Assembly (NCBI GenBank): GCA_038234785.1
Contig: JBBQTC010000005.1
Span: 25,309 to 89,308, forward strand
Direction: 5' to 3'
Source of the DNA: UBA668 sp038234785
GTDB taxonomy: Bacteria; Actinomycetota; Acidimicrobiia; Acidimicrobiales; Ilumatobacteraceae
Length of the DNA stretch: 64,000 bases
The notes below the pieces were generated by a model. It saw only the letters and a program-made list of their open reading frames with translations. It did no database searches and was not told the origin of the DNA. Below, in pieces: positions 39,930-50,500 of this stretch (position 1 is the stretch's first letter; every line of letters starts with the position of its first letter). A program made the position numbers and the translations under genes.

Positions 39930-41019
39930 GTGACGATTGTGGAACAACTCAACGAACTCGGCTTCTACGGCTTGGCCGGCGCTCCCCGCTCGCCCGCCGA
40001 CCTGCTCGACGAATGTCGAGACGGCGAGGCACTCGGATTCGGCTCGGTGTTCCTCAGCGAACGCTTCAACATCAAGGAGGCGGTGACGCTCTCGGGGGCA
40101 GCCGCTGCGGTCACCGAGACGCTCGGCATCACCACCGGCGTCACCAATCACAACACACGCCATCCCATCGTCACCGCCAGTTACGCGACGACGATGCATC
40201 GACTCACCGGCGGCCGGTTCGCGCTCGGTCTGGGTCGCGGGATGGACCGCATGTTCGATGCGTTCGGCATCCCCCGAATCACCACCGCACAGATGGAGGA
40301 CTTCGCCGGGCTCATGCGACGCCTGTGGCACGGCGAGGTGGTCGTCGGGCACGACGGTCCGGCCGGGAAGTGGCCGGTGTTGGCACTCGACCCCGAGTTC
40401 CGGGAGGACATCCCACTGCTGATGAGCGCGTTCGGACCACAGAGCCTTGGTCTCGCCGGGCGGGCGTTCGATGCCGTGCTGCTGCACACGTTCTTCACCG
40501 ACGCCACGCTCCAACGGTGCGCCCAGACCGTCCGGTCGAGTGCCGGGCAAGCCGGCCGTGATCCGGATGCGGTGCGGGTGTGGAGCTGTTTCGCCGTGGT
40601 GGGGCGACTGGTTGCCGCACGACGTTCGGCTGAAGAAGACCGTGGGGCGGATGGCCACCTATCTCCAGGCGTACAGCGATCTCATGGTGCGCACCAATGA
40701 GTGGGATCCGACGGTGCTGCAGCGGTTCCGTTCCGACCCGTTCGTCGCCGGCTTCCGTGGCGCGCTCGACCAGAAGGCCACCACCGCCGAACTGGAACAC
40801 GTCGCCACGCTGATTCCCGATGAATGGCTCGCCCCCGCGGCCACTGGCAACCCCGACGAGTGCGCTGCCGCCGTGCTGCGCCAGTTCGACCTGGGCGCCG
40901 ACAGCGTCATCCTGCATGGCGCCTCACCCACCGAACTGGAACCCGTGGTCGAGGCCTACCGTCGCATTCGGCCCAAGGGCCGGTTCGATCACGTCGCCGC
41001 CAATCCCGGGCTCGCCTGA
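39930..41019 (+). pseudogene. LLM-class F420-type oxidoreductase (TIGR03857-like) with frameshift
   Basis: From GTG 39930 the frame runs NELGFYGLAGAPRSPADLLDECRDGEALGFGSVFLSERFN to VRVWSCFAVVG, then a continuation in the +1 frame begins DWLPHDVRLKKTVGRMATYLQAYSDLMVRTNEWDP and runs to stop 41017-41019. Deleting one G from the GGGG run at 40601-40604 rejoins them as VVGDWLP, giving about 362 residues. Either a sequencing/assembly slip or a real mutation. The intact enzyme would be a flavin/F420 TIM-barrel oxidoreductase. Confidence 0.8.
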
Positions 41020-41074
41020 CGATTTCGTCAGTCTCGAGTAGGAATCAGTACCACTTCTGAGCCACTCTTGCGTC

Positions 41075-42193
41075 ATGTTCCTGGCGCTGAAGGAGATGCA
41101 GCGGGCGAAGCTCCGCTTCGGTCTGCTCGCCGGTGCTGTGGGGCTGCTCGTGTTCCTCATCCTCTTTCAGCAGGCGCTGCTCGGTGGACTCATCAATCAG
41201 TTCATCGGTGCGCTGAAGAACCAGTCGGCCGATGTGCTGGTGTACAACGATCAGGCTCGCAAGAACCTCGAAGGATCCATCATCCTGCCCGACCAGTTGG
41301 CACAGGTGGCTGCCATCGACGGCGTGGCCGACGCGGCACCCCTCGGCGAAGCCACGTTCACGGTCACCGCCGGCGGCGAGGAGCGCGACGCCGTCCTGTT
41401 CGGGTACGAACTCGGTCGTCCGGGCGAGCCCACCTCGCTCATCAAGGGTCGACTCGCCGAGCAGAGCGGCGAGGCGGTCGCCAGCGAGAAGGACCGCGCC
41501 GACGGCTTCGACATCGGCGATGTGGTGCAGGTGCAGCCCGACGGCGTGAAGATCACCGTGGTGGGCATCGCCCGCGACATCAACTACTCGGTGTCGCCCG
41601 TGCTGTTCGTCGACTTTCCCACCTTCGAAGCGGCCAAGCGCACCCGCAACCCGGAGGCCACCACCATCCTCGCGTCGGTCATCGCCGTGAAGGTGACGCC
41701 GGGGTCGTCGCCCGACAAGGTGGCGTCGGCGATCAACGCGCAGGTCGACGGTGTGGAGGCGCTGACCCGTCAGCAAGCCGTCGACGGGTCGCCCGGCGTG
41801 AGCAGCGTGCGCTCCAGCTTCGCCATCATCCTCGGCCTCTTCTACCTGGTGGTGCCGCTCGTCACCGGACTCTTCTTCCTCATCATCACGTTCCAGAAGG
41901 CGTCGGCGCTCACATTGCTGCGTGCGATCGGTGCGTCGTCGCGCACGCTCGTGAGGAGCCTGCTCATCCAAGTGGTGGCGGTGATGATCCTGGGATCGGT
42001 GATCGCATTCGGCCTCTACGCCGCAGCGCTGCAGAGCGTGAAGAACCTCGGAGTCCGAGTCGAGGTGCAACCCTTCCTTCTCACCACGGTTGTGGTGCTG
42101 GTGCTCGCGCTCATCACCTCGGCGATCGCGATCCGTCGCGTGTTGCGGCTCGATCCGCTGTCGGCCACCACCGGTGCGGGGGTGCAGGTATGA
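41075..42193 (+). CDS. FtsX-type ABC exporter permease
   Basis: 372 residues. TM1 at about 15-40 (FGLLAGAVGLLVFLILFQQALLGGL), a large extracytoplasmic domain (about 45-245), then three helices (SFAIILGLFYLVVPLVTGLFFLII and two more), with coupling motif LLRAIGASSRTLV and tail RRVLRLDPLSA. MacB/DevC-like architecture. Overlaps the second permease by four bases; the ATPase follows, so the three make a complete exporter. Confidence 0.9.
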   Translation: MFLALKEMQRAKLRFGLLAGAVGLLVFLILFQQALLGGLINQFIGALKNQSADVLVYNDQARKNLEGSIILPDQLAQVAAIDGVADAAPLGEATFTVTAGGEERDAVLFGYELGRPGEPTSLIKGRLAEQSGEAVASEKDRADGFDIGDVVQVQPDGVKITVVGIARDINYSVSPVLFVDFPTFEAAKRTRNPEATTILASVIAVKVTPGSSPDKVASAINAQVDGVEALTRQQAVDGSPGVSSVRSSFAIILGLFYLVVPLVTGLFFLIITFQKASALTLLRAIGASSRTLVRSLLIQVVAVMILGSVIAFGLYAAALQSVKNLGVRVEVQPFLLTTVVVLVLALITSAIAIRRVLRLDPLSATTGAGVQV

Positions 42194-43281
42194 ACCTTCC
42201 GGTGCTCGAACTCCGCCGGCAGCCGAGCCGGTTCATCGTCGCCACTGTCGTGCTCGCGTTTCTGGCCACGCTGCTGATGTTCCTCGGCGGTCTGCTCGAC
42301 GGCCTGTACCTCGGCTCGACCGGCGCGATCCGTGCGCAGCAGGCCGACGTCATCGTCTACTCGGCGAGTGCGCGCGACTCGTTCCTGCGCAGCCGCATCA
42401 CGGCCGACGAACGCGCCCAGGTCGAGGCGGCTCGAGGTGTGGAACAAGTGGGCGGCATCGGCTTCGTCCTCCTCGGTGCGCAGATCCCGGGCGAGACCGA
42501 GATCGCGAACGTGGCCGTCGCCGGGTACGAGACGCCGCCCAAGGGTGTGCCGGCGCCACCCGCGGACGGGCAGGGCATCGCCGACTCCCGCCTCGAGGAC
42601 GCCGGTGCCTCCAAGGGCGACGTCATCCTGGTCGGCCCTCAGCAGACCCCCATCGAGATCGTCGGCTTCGTCGACGACACCAGCTACCTCCTCCAGAGCT
42701 CGGTGTGGGTGAACCTGTCGACGTGGCGGGCGGTGCAGAACGCGAACCGTCCCGACGCCACCGTCAGCAACGACATCGTGCAGGCGTTGGTGGTGTCGGG
42801 CAGCGGCGACCTGATCACGTCCATCGACACTGCGACCGCCGGGGCCACCAAGACCTTGAAGCGCGACGACGCCGTTCTCGCCCTCCCCGGCGTGAAGCAG
42901 CAGCGCGACACCTTCAACCAGATCATCTACTCCACGCTGGTCGTCGTCCTCGCGGTCGTCGGGCTCTTCTTCAGCCTGCTCACCCTCGAGCGGCTGGGCC
43001 TGTACGGCGTCCTGAAGGCCATCGGCGCCTCCACCCGGCGACTGTTCGCGGGCGTCGTGCTGCAGGCGGTCATCGTCGCCGTCATCGCGTTCGTCGTCGG
43101 GTCGTTGCTGGCCATCGGCGCGGCGGCCGCACTCCCCGCATCCGTGCCCCTGCAACTCACGCCGGCACGATTCCTGTCCACTTTCATCGGCCTGCTGGTG
43201 GCCGCGGTGCTCGGCAGCGCGGTGTCGCTGCGCAAGGTCACCAAGGTCGATCCGGCTTCAGCGATCGGGAACGCATCATGA
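42190..43281 (+). CDS. FtsX-type ABC exporter permease
   Basis: 363 residues from ATG 42190 (ATGA overlap). Same layout as its partner: TM1 19-42, extracytoplasmic domain, then helices from about residue 245 (IIYSTLVVVLAVVGLFFSLLTL) with coupling motif VLKAIGASTRRLF and C-terminal SLRKVTKVDPASAI. The two permeases would form a heterodimer. Substrate unknown. Confidence 0.9.
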   Translation: MNLPVLELRRQPSRFIVATVVLAFLATLLMFLGGLLDGLYLGSTGAIRAQQADVIVYSASARDSFLRSRITADERAQVEAARGVEQVGGIGFVLLGAQIPGETEIANVAVAGYETPPKGVPAPPADGQGIADSRLEDAGASKGDVILVGPQQTPIEIVGFVDDTSYLLQSSVWVNLSTWRAVQNANRPDATVSNDIVQALVVSGSGDLITSIDTATAGATKTLKRDDAVLALPGVKQQRDTFNQIIYSTLVVVLAVVGLFFSLLTLERLGLYGVLKAIGASTRRLFAGVVLQAVIVAVIAFVVGSLLAIGAAAALPASVPLQLTPARFLSTFIGLLVAAVLGSAVSLRKVTKVDPASAIGNAS

Positions 43282-43309
43282 CCACTCATCATCGGAAGAA
43301 GGTGCAGCA

Positions 43310-43999
43310 ATGACGGTGCTCGACATGCGCGACGTCCGCAAGGTGTACCGCAGCGGCGACCTCGAGATCGTGGCGCTCGACCATGCCACGGTGCAGGTCG
43401 ACCACGGTGAGATCGTGGCGCTGCTGGGCCCATCGGGTTCGGGCAAGACCACGCTGTTGTCCATCGCCGGGGGGCTGCTGACGCCGACCGAGGGCACGGT
43501 GGTCGTCGGTGGCCACGACATCTCGGAGTACAACGCCAAGCAACTCACCGAGTTCCGTCGGGAGAACGTCGGGTTCGTCTTCCAGTCGGTCAACCTGGTT
43601 CCGTTCCTCACCGCCGAGGAGAACCTGTTGGTGGTCGATGAGTTGGGCGGCAACAAGGGGGGCAAAGCGGCCAAGGGACGCGCTCGGGACCTGCTCGAGG
43701 AACTGGGACTCGGACATCGCGTGAAGAACCTTCCCGGTCAGCTCAGTGGTGGGGAGCGCCAGCGCGTCGCCATCGGGCGGGCGCTGTTCAACAACCCGAA
43801 GCTGGTGCTGTTCGACGAGCCCACCTCAGCCCTCGACACCAAGATCGGCGAGCAGGTGATGGAGCTCATCCGGTCCGAGATGAAGGCCCGCGACACGGCC
43901 GCCATCATCGTCACCCACGACACCCGCATGACCCACTACGCGGATCGCACCGTGCACATCGTCGACGGTCGACTCGACGCCGGCGCCGTCATGGCCTGA
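43310..43999 (+). CDS. ABC exporter ATP-binding protein (MacB/LolD type)
   Basis: 229 residues. Walker A LLGPSGSGKTTLLS, Q-loop FVFQSVNLVPFLTAEENL, signature LSGGERQRVAIGRAL, Walker B LVLFDEPTSALD, switch His IIVTHD. It belongs to the MacB/LolD/DevA group that drives FtsX-type permeases. It lies 28 bases after the second permease, completing the exporter. Confidence 0.95.
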   Translation: MTVLDMRDVRKVYRSGDLEIVALDHATVQVDHGEIVALLGPSGSGKTTLLSIAGGLLTPTEGTVVVGGHDISEYNAKQLTEFRRENVGFVFQSVNLVPFLTAEENLLVVDELGGNKGGKAAKGRARDLLEELGLGHRVKNLPGQLSGGERQRVAIGRALFNNPKLVLFDEPTSALDTKIGEQVMELIRSEMKARDTAAIIVTHDTRMTHYADRTVHIVDGRLDAGAVMA

Positions 44000-44132
44000 T
44001 CGCCTCCGGCGCGGTCCACGAGTTACCGGAGCGGTCCGCCCGCGTGGTGTCGGTTCTCACAATTCGCCGTCGCACCTGAGTGGTAAGTTCGGCACCGTCG
44101 GCGTGGAGCGTCGCGAGGAGCGGAGCGGGGTT

Positions 44133-44987
44133 GTGCAGGCAGATTCGATCGCATTCTCTCCGTCTGAGTTGCGGGTGCTGTGCGGGATGCTCGCGCTGCC
44201 GAGTCCGTGGGAGGCCGGCGACGCACACTCCGATGCGTCCCTTGCCGAGGCGACAGCGCAGTTGCGTCAGCGAGGTGCCGTCCACTCGAGCGAGGACGAG
44301 GTGGCGATCCCCGTGGCCGAGTTGCTGCGCCACACGGCTCGGCCGGTCGTCGACATCGACCTGCGGTTCGCCGGCCCTCGCCGACCGGGGAACCCGCGAA
44401 GGATACGGATGCGCGGCGACGGGCTCGCGATGGTGGAGACCGTGAGCGACGAGACGTCGATGCGCTTCACACCGTTCGGGAGCGCCGATCTGCTCCGTCG
44501 GTTGGCCGAGCGGTGCGGACTCGACGTCCGACCCCGCCCCAGCGGTCCGGGCTTCACCGCGTCGCTGTCGGTGCTCGACGCCTGCAAGGACGCCGCAGAA
44601 GCCGACGGAGCCGCGGCAGCGGCCGCCGCACTCCGCGATGGTGGCGTGGCAGCTGCCGACGCCGACGCGTTCGCAGCGGCGCTCACCTCGATCGAGCAAA
44701 CCGTCGCCGTGCGGCTGACGATTCGTGTGGGGCGGATTCGTGAAGGCATCGAACTGTTCTGGCTCGATGCGCCCGGTGGGCGGTGGGCCCTGCCGTCGAT
44801 CCTGTCGCCCTTCGCGTCATCGGCGGCAGATGTCGCCGCGTCCAGCGACAGCGGTCCCGGTCCGTGGACGGTCGATCCGATCACGACCATGCTGACCGTT
44901 TCTCCGACCGACGCCAGCGAACTGCTTGCGGCGGTACACGCGGCCCTCTCCTCGGGGACAACGTCGACGGCGTCATCCAGTTCTTGA
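44133..44987 (+). CDS. ESX secretion-associated protein, EspG-like (tentative)
   Basis: 284 residues from GTG 44133, seven bases after GGAG; GTG 44103 would add ten residues. FSPSELRVLCGMLALPSP, VDIDLRFAGPRRPGNPRRIRMRGDGLAMVE, and a C-terminal beta-rich WALPSILSP ... VDPITTMLTVSPTDASELLAAVHAAL. The general pattern and the location before a WXG100 gene recall EspG chaperones that bind secreted WXG/PE-PPE partners. Similarity is weak, so the name is tentative. Confidence 0.55.
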   Translation: MQADSIAFSPSELRVLCGMLALPSPWEAGDAHSDASLAEATAQLRQRGAVHSSEDEVAIPVAELLRHTARPVVDIDLRFAGPRRPGNPRRIRMRGDGLAMVETVSDETSMRFTPFGSADLLRRLAERCGLDVRPRPSGPGFTASLSVLDACKDAAEADGAAAAAAALRDGGVAAADADAFAAALTSIEQTVAVRLTIRVGRIREGIELFWLDAPGGRWALPSILSPFASSAADVAASSDSGPGPWTVDPITTMLTVSPTDASELLAAVHAALSSGTTSTASSSS

Positions 44988-45073
44988 CGTGCCGCTCGGC
45001 CGTACCACCACGTTTGATATGTTTGCTCCGTCACGGACGGAAGCCGTTCCGGATTCTCACGAGGAGACGAACG

Positions 45074-45337
45074 ATGCCCACCATCGGCGGCGAGCTGGAC
45101 CAGCTCGCTTCACTCAAGTCCACCTTCGATCGTCAATCCGGTCAGGTGGCTGATCTGCTCACGAGTACACGGAGCCAGCTCGGCAACACGTACTGGGAGG
45201 GCCCCGCCGCCTCGCGATTTCGGGAGGCGTGGCAGAGCGAGTTCGAGCCCATGCTGCAGAAGCTCCAGCAGCAGATGGGCGAGGCGGGCGCCGAGGTCGC
45301 TCGCCGGCGTGAGGCGCTGATGAAGGCCGGGTCCTAG
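45074..45337 (+). CDS. WXG100 family type VII secretion substrate
   Basis: 87 residues from ATG 45074 behind GAGGAGACG. Helix-turn-helix hairpin with the defining turn Y40-W41-E42-G43 (NTYWEGPAASRFREAW), helices about 8-37 and 45-82. ESAT-6/CFP-10-like: secreted as a dimer by a type VII system. Its neighbour 8 bases downstream is a probable WXG-like partner. Confidence 0.92.
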   Translation: MPTIGGELDQLASLKSTFDRQSGQVADLLTSTRSQLGNTYWEGPAASRFREAWQSEFEPMLQKLQQQMGEAGAEVARRREALMKAGS

Positions 45338-45344
45338 CATCGCC

Positions 45345-45623
45345 ATGGCCGACTATCTCGAACTGGCGGCAGCGGCTCAGCTCCTCCGGGCCAGGGCCGA
45401 CGACCTCGAACGAGTCCGCAGCGTGCTCAAGAACAACGCGGAAGTGGCTCGATGGCGATGCGCAAAGGCCGACCGTTACCGCAGCGCCGTCGAGTCCCGA
45501 GGATTGGAGATATTCGCCCTGCAGAGCCTCATGGCCGACCTGGCCAACAGCTTGTCGATGTCGTCGTCGGTCCTGTTCGTGGAGCAGCAGGCGTCTCAGT
45601 CCGTCATCGACAACTCGAAATGA
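45345..45623 (+). CDS. WXG-like partner protein
   Basis: 92 residues, all helical. ARWRCAKADRYRSAVESRGLEI stands where WXG proteins have W-x-G plus A-x-x-F/Y-R (here W-R-C). The length and two-helix pattern (LELAAAAQLLRARADDLERVRSVLKNN and the second half) fit a WXG100 heterodimer partner. It lies 7 bases after the WXG100 gene, and its stop overlaps the next gene by four bases. Confidence 0.65.
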   Translation: MADYLELAAAAQLLRARADDLERVRSVLKNNAEVARWRCAKADRYRSAVESRGLEIFALQSLMADLANSLSMSSSVLFVEQQASQSVIDNSK

Positions 45624-47038
45624 CCGCGACCAAGATCGTCATCGACACCGACGAGATCCGGCGCCTCGGGCAGTTCACGGCCGGAGCGCTCGATCAACTG
45701 GCCGACGTCCGCCTCGATCTCGTTCGGGTCGCCGGGCTCCTGGGTGCCGACCCTCGCTCCAGCACTGCGATGCGGCTCGTCGCCGACGTCGGACAGTTGG
45801 GAGCGGTGCTCGTCCAGGATCGTCAGGCGCTCCTCGCAGAGGTCTCGGCGCTCGAAGCGAGCGAGGGCGCGGTCGGTGCTGACGCGGCGTTCGCCGCCGG
45901 CCTCGCGGGAACTTCGGCCATCGGTGCCACAGGGCTCGCCGCGATCCTACGTGGGACCGGCGGGGTCTCCGCTGCAGACGTGGCCGAGACACCTGCACCA
46001 TGGAACATCGCATGGGCGAGTCCAGGCGGAGACGTCAATCCGTCGGGGGGGTTCACGACCTCACAGTGGCACGACAACAACTCCACCGGTGACAGCACCA
46101 GCGGTACGTTCGGGAACGGAACGTTCGGTGGTGGCGGCACGGCCGGTTACGAGGCCCATTCGAATGCCGAGACTCACGCGAACTCGGGCGACGGCTCCGC
46201 ATCGGCGGGCGGCAGCGTCGATGCCGGAGTCTCGGCGTGGGCCAGCGGATACCTCTACGGGCCTGGCGCGCGGATCGGCGGGAGCGGCAGCGTCCACGCC
46301 GGGGAGAGCGCCCAGGTCGAGGGCAACGTCCAGGCCAAGGACGGCAACCTCAGCGGCAGTGGGTCGGTGAGCGCCGAGATGTCGGCGGGCGCGAACGCAC
46401 AGGCCAACGTCGACGCCGGTCCCGGCTCGGCGTTCGTGGCAGGCGACGCGGAGGCCGCGGCGCGCGCCCACGCCGGCGCTCAGGGTTCCATCGGCACCGA
46501 CGGAATCTCCGGCGGGGCCAACGCGGGTGCCTACGAGGGTGCAACCGCCGGAGTTGCTGCGGGGGCCAGCGGCCCGGGCGGAGCGAACGTCGGCGTCGGC
46601 GGGCGAGTCGGGGTCGGTCTCGGGGTCGAGGCCAGCGTCGACGGCAGCGCGACCTGGGACAAGGTCGGATTCAGTGTCGACATCGGCGCCGCATTGGGCA
46701 TCGGCGTCGGATTCAGCCTCGACGTGAGCTTCTCGCCCTCGGGCATCATGGACGGCATCGGCGACTTCTTCGACGACCCGGGCGGAGCCATCGGCTCCGC
46801 ATTCAGCGACTTGGGCGACATGGCCAGCGGAGTGGTGAACTTCATGGCCGACCCGATCGGCTCGATCGGCCACGCCTTCGATGGTCCCCCACCGCCTCCG
46901 CCACCGCCACCGCCCCCGCAGCAGTTCGTCGGCGAGTTCGCGCACAACCCTCCACCGTCACCGCAAGGATCGCTCGCCGACGGAACGCTGATGTTCACCA
47001 AGCCCGACGACCAGCCGTACTACCCACCCGTTCGCTGA
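45620..47038 (+). CDS. Large Gly/Ala-rich exported protein of the type VII locus
   Basis: 472 residues from ATG 45620 (ATGA). Residues 1-110 are helical, LXG/WXG-like (IDTDEIRRLGQFTAGALDQLADVRLDLV), probably the secretion-targeting module. Residues 150-395 are low-complexity, rich in Gly, Ala, Ser, Asn with loosely repeated units such as GSGSVHAGESAQVEGN and GSGSVSAEMSAGANAQ, suggesting a beta-solenoid or fibrous region. Residues about 400-440 have FFDDPGGAIGSAFSDL, then a run of 11 prolines and a C-terminal tail. No signal peptide; function unknown. Confidence 0.75.
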   Translation: MTATKIVIDTDEIRRLGQFTAGALDQLADVRLDLVRVAGLLGADPRSSTAMRLVADVGQLGAVLVQDRQALLAEVSALEASEGAVGADAAFAAGLAGTSAIGATGLAAILRGTGGVSAADVAETPAPWNIAWASPGGDVNPSGGFTTSQWHDNNSTGDSTSGTFGNGTFGGGGTAGYEAHSNAETHANSGDGSASAGGSVDAGVSAWASGYLYGPGARIGGSGSVHAGESAQVEGNVQAKDGNLSGSGSVSAEMSAGANAQANVDAGPGSAFVAGDAEAAARAHAGAQGSIGTDGISGGANAGAYEGATAGVAAGASGPGGANVGVGGRVGVGLGVEASVDGSATWDKVGFSVDIGAALGIGVGFSLDVSFSPSGIMDGIGDFFDDPGGAIGSAFSDLGDMASGVVNFMADPIGSIGHAFDGPPPPPPPPPPPQQFVGEFAHNPPPSPQGSLADGTLMFTKPDDQPYYPPVR

Positions 47039-47048
47039 AGGGGATCCC

Positions 47049-47528
47049 ATGGATCTGTCATTCCCGGGACCCACGTTTCCGGCTCCGCCCTCACTGTCGC
47101 TTCGATGCCCCGACGGCTGGGAACCCGTGTTCCTCGCCAACGCACTCATCGCCGCACGCGACGGCGAATCACCAGAGGGCTTTCAGGTCAACATGGTCGT
47201 CGTCACGACGCGTCTTGTCGACGACACGCTCGGCTTGAACGGTCTCGTCGACGACATGCACGCACGCACCATCGCCGACATGGCCGGGCAACTGCAGCAG
47301 ACGTCGACGTCGACGCTGGCCCAACGTGAAGCGCGGTTGAGCGTCTGGCTGCTCGAGCCGGCGGGCTCACCGTTCCCCCTCTTCCAGGTGGAGGCGGTCT
47401 TGCTCGTGAAGTCCTCGAATGATCGCATCAGCCATCTGGTGCAGATGCACGGCACCGCACCGGCGGGCTACGCCGAGCACTACGGCGGCGTGTTCCGAGC
47501 GATCTTCGACACCTTGGCGATCGCCTGA
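47049..47528 (+). CDS. LpqN/LpqT-like protein without lipoprotein signal
   Basis: 159 residues. PDGWEPVFLANALIAARDG, GFQVNMVVVTTRLVDD, LEPAGSPFPLFQVEAVLLVKSSNDRISHLVQMHGTAPAGYAEHYGGVFRAIFDTLAI fit the LpqN/LpqT (PsbP/DcrB-like) fold. The C-terminal segment GTAPAGYAEHYGGVFRAIFDTL is particularly typical. It may serve as chaperone or immunity-like partner for the secreted protein upstream. It converges on the EccC gene. Confidence 0.7.
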   Translation: MDLSFPGPTFPAPPSLSLRCPDGWEPVFLANALIAARDGESPEGFQVNMVVVTTRLVDDTLGLNGLVDDMHARTIADMAGQLQQTSTSTLAQREARLSVWLLEPAGSPFPLFQVEAVLLVKSSNDRISHLVQMHGTAPAGYAEHYGGVFRAIFDTLAIA

Positions 47529-47547
47529 CGCCTCGGTTGTCGGCGCC

Positions 47548-50500
47548 TCAGTGCGACGACAATGCGACTTGGACGTAGTCGACCTCGCCGCGTCGCACCA
47601 GGTAGCCGCGTCCCGTCGGGAATCGACGGCTCGACTTCTTGGGGAGACGAGCGCCGACGAGCTCACCGTCGAGCTCCAGATCGGGGGTGAGCATCATGGC
47701 GTGCTTGGCCTTGCGGAGGTCGGTGAGCCAACCGCCGAACGACCGGTGAACGGTATGGGTCTGCGCTGCGGCGACGAGGATCAGTCCGCAGTCCCGTCCC
47801 CGGCGCAGCAGCGCGGCGAGTGCCTGGGTGCCACCGGTGTCGGCGAGCTCGTCGCCATCGTCGATCATCACCAGCCACGGCGCCGCGCCGTCACCCTGGC
47901 GTGTCGTCGCCATCTCGGCCAAGCGTCGGGCCAACTCGTCGCACGCGTCGGTACCGGAGGCGGTCTCGGTCCACCCCGACATTGCCGTCAGGCGTGTACG
48001 TCGCGGCGCGAGCAGATATGCGTCGATCCCTGGGTTCGCCGACAGCAGTCCGTCCGCGAGTACGGCGAGCGCGTTGGTGCGCCCGGAGCGGTCCGGTCCG
48101 AACACCGCGAACGTCCCGACATCGCTGAAGTCGACGACCGCGACGCCATCGCTGGCTCCACTGATGCCGAATGGGACGGCCAACGTGTCGGCCGGGGCCC
48201 GAGCTCCGGCGGCCGTCAGGTCGGCGACGGTGATCGACTCGCTGAAGGCCTGGACGGGGATCGGCAGTCCGGGCTCGAACGGAGGGAGACCGGTACGTAT
48301 CTCGGCTGCGCGCGCAGTGACGGCCGCGTTGAACCCAGCGCCGGATGCGTCGCCACCCAGTACCGCGAGCTGCACCTCGCGGCCACCGTCCACGAAGCCG
48401 CGCCCGGCAGGGATGGTGGAGTTGCCGAGTGCCGTGGGAAGGCCGAGCGATGCGTATTCATCGGCATCACCCATTCGGAGCACCAGGCGCCCGGGAACCA
48501 CCGACGACAGCGCGGTGGGGATGGCACCACGTCGATCGGCCGTGATCACCAGGTGCAATCCGACGCTGCGACCTTCTGCCACGAGTCGGCCGATGCGGTC
48601 GAGCAGCTCACCGTGATCGACGCTGAGGTAGGTGCTGTATAGCGCGCCGTACCCATCGATCAGGACGACCACGTACGGCAGGCGATGCCCTCCGGACCGG
48701 AACTCGGACAGCGACGACGCACCCGCATCACCGATGAGGACCCGACGCTCACGGACAATGCGTTCGAGCAGGGTCACCAGACGCTCGACGCGCTCAGGGT
48801 CATCGGCGGTGACGATGCCACCGCAATGAGGCAGGACGGTCAGGGGGATCAGTCCTCGGCTCGCGAAGTCCAGTCCGTAGACGTGCAGATCGGTCGGCGC
48901 CAAACTCGACGCGAGCGCGACCACGAGACTGCGGAGTGCAGTCGTCTTGCCGGCACCACTCGCCCCGTAGACGAGGAGATGTCCCATGGCACCGAGGTCG
49001 ACGGCCCAGCCGTCCTGCGCCTGACGGTCGGGGAGATCCACCAATCCGACGAGGGCTCGGAGCTCGGTCGTTGCCTGGCCTCGCGACGGCGGCGGTCGGA
49101 GCGCAGCGAGATCGAGGAGATCCGGGAGCGGATCGAGCCATGGGTGGGGCTGGGCCGGGATCCCGTCGAGGCGGTCAGCATCGACGATCGCCTCGACCAG
49201 ACGCTGAAGATCGGTCGGCCAGTCATCCTGGCCGTCGCCGTTGTCGGCCTTCGGTCTGGTTCGATCGACCAGGCCGCAGGACAGTTCGTACAGCTCCGCG
49301 GTCGTCTCGGTGCGAGTCGGGCCATGGCTCGATCGGGCGTTGGCGTAGGCGCTCTGGACCTGCTGCACGTCTTGTCCGGAGCGGATGTACACCCGGCCGG
49401 GGAGTGACTTGGAGATGCGAGCGGCGTCGGGTCGGTCGATGACGTCGTTGGAGTCGCTCTCGTCAGCGATGCGCAGGGCGATGCGCAGGTTGGTGTTGGC
49501 GCGGATGTTGTCGTCGACCACGCCACTGGGACGTTGCGTCGCGAGCATCAGGTGCACCCCGAGCGACCGGCCTCGTTGCGCGATGTCGATGACGCCCGCG
49601 ACGAAGGCCGGAACTTCCTTCTTGAGGAAGGCGAACTCGTCGAACACGAGGAACAGGTTGGCGGGCGCGTGCTGTGGCAGCCGGCGTTCCAAGTCGATGA
49701 GGTCCTTTGCCCCGTGCTCGCGCAGGATCTCCTCCCGGCGTCGCAACTCTGCGTTGAGCGACACCAGCGCACGCTCGGCCAGATGGGCGTCGAGGTCGGT
49801 GAAGAAGCCGACGGTGTGGGGCAGGGCCACGCAATCCTTGAACGCCGCGCCACCCTTGTAGTCGATGAGCACGAAGGTGAGAACGTTCGCCGGATAGGTG
49901 GCGGCGAGCGAGGCGACGAGGCTCTGGAGGAACTCGCTCTTCCCCGATCCCGTGGTGCCCGCCGCGAGGGCGTGGGGACCATCGCGACGCAGGTCGATGG
50001 AGACAGGACCGGCGCTCCCGATCCCGATCGGTGCGCCGAGATCGCCGCCTCGTCGGCCCATCGACCTCCAGCGCTGCTGCACGCTCACCGCGGACGGTTC
50101 GTTCATGTCGAGCAGATCGAGCAGGAGCACCCGCCGAGGCAGTTCGCCAGTGGCGGAGGCCGCGCTGACATCTCGCACCGGCGCGAGCAACCGAGCGGTC
50201 TCCACCGCACGGTCGAGCGGCACCCCGTCGGGCAGCACCGCTTGCACGGTGTCACCTGAAGCGGTCACGGTGACGTCGGCTCCGGAGCCTCCCGGAATCG
50301 CGACCCGCATGATCGCCCGACACTCTCCGGGGAGGTGTTCGACGCTGGGTGCCCCGACCACGAACACGACGCCGAAGGCCGGCCCGTCGGCGAGGACTCG
50401 CGCCAGCGCGGGCCGTGGCACCGGGATGTCGCCGGGGATCACCACGAACACCGTCGGGGTGTATCCGTCGTCGTTGGACCCCGGGCGGCGCTCGGCCTGG

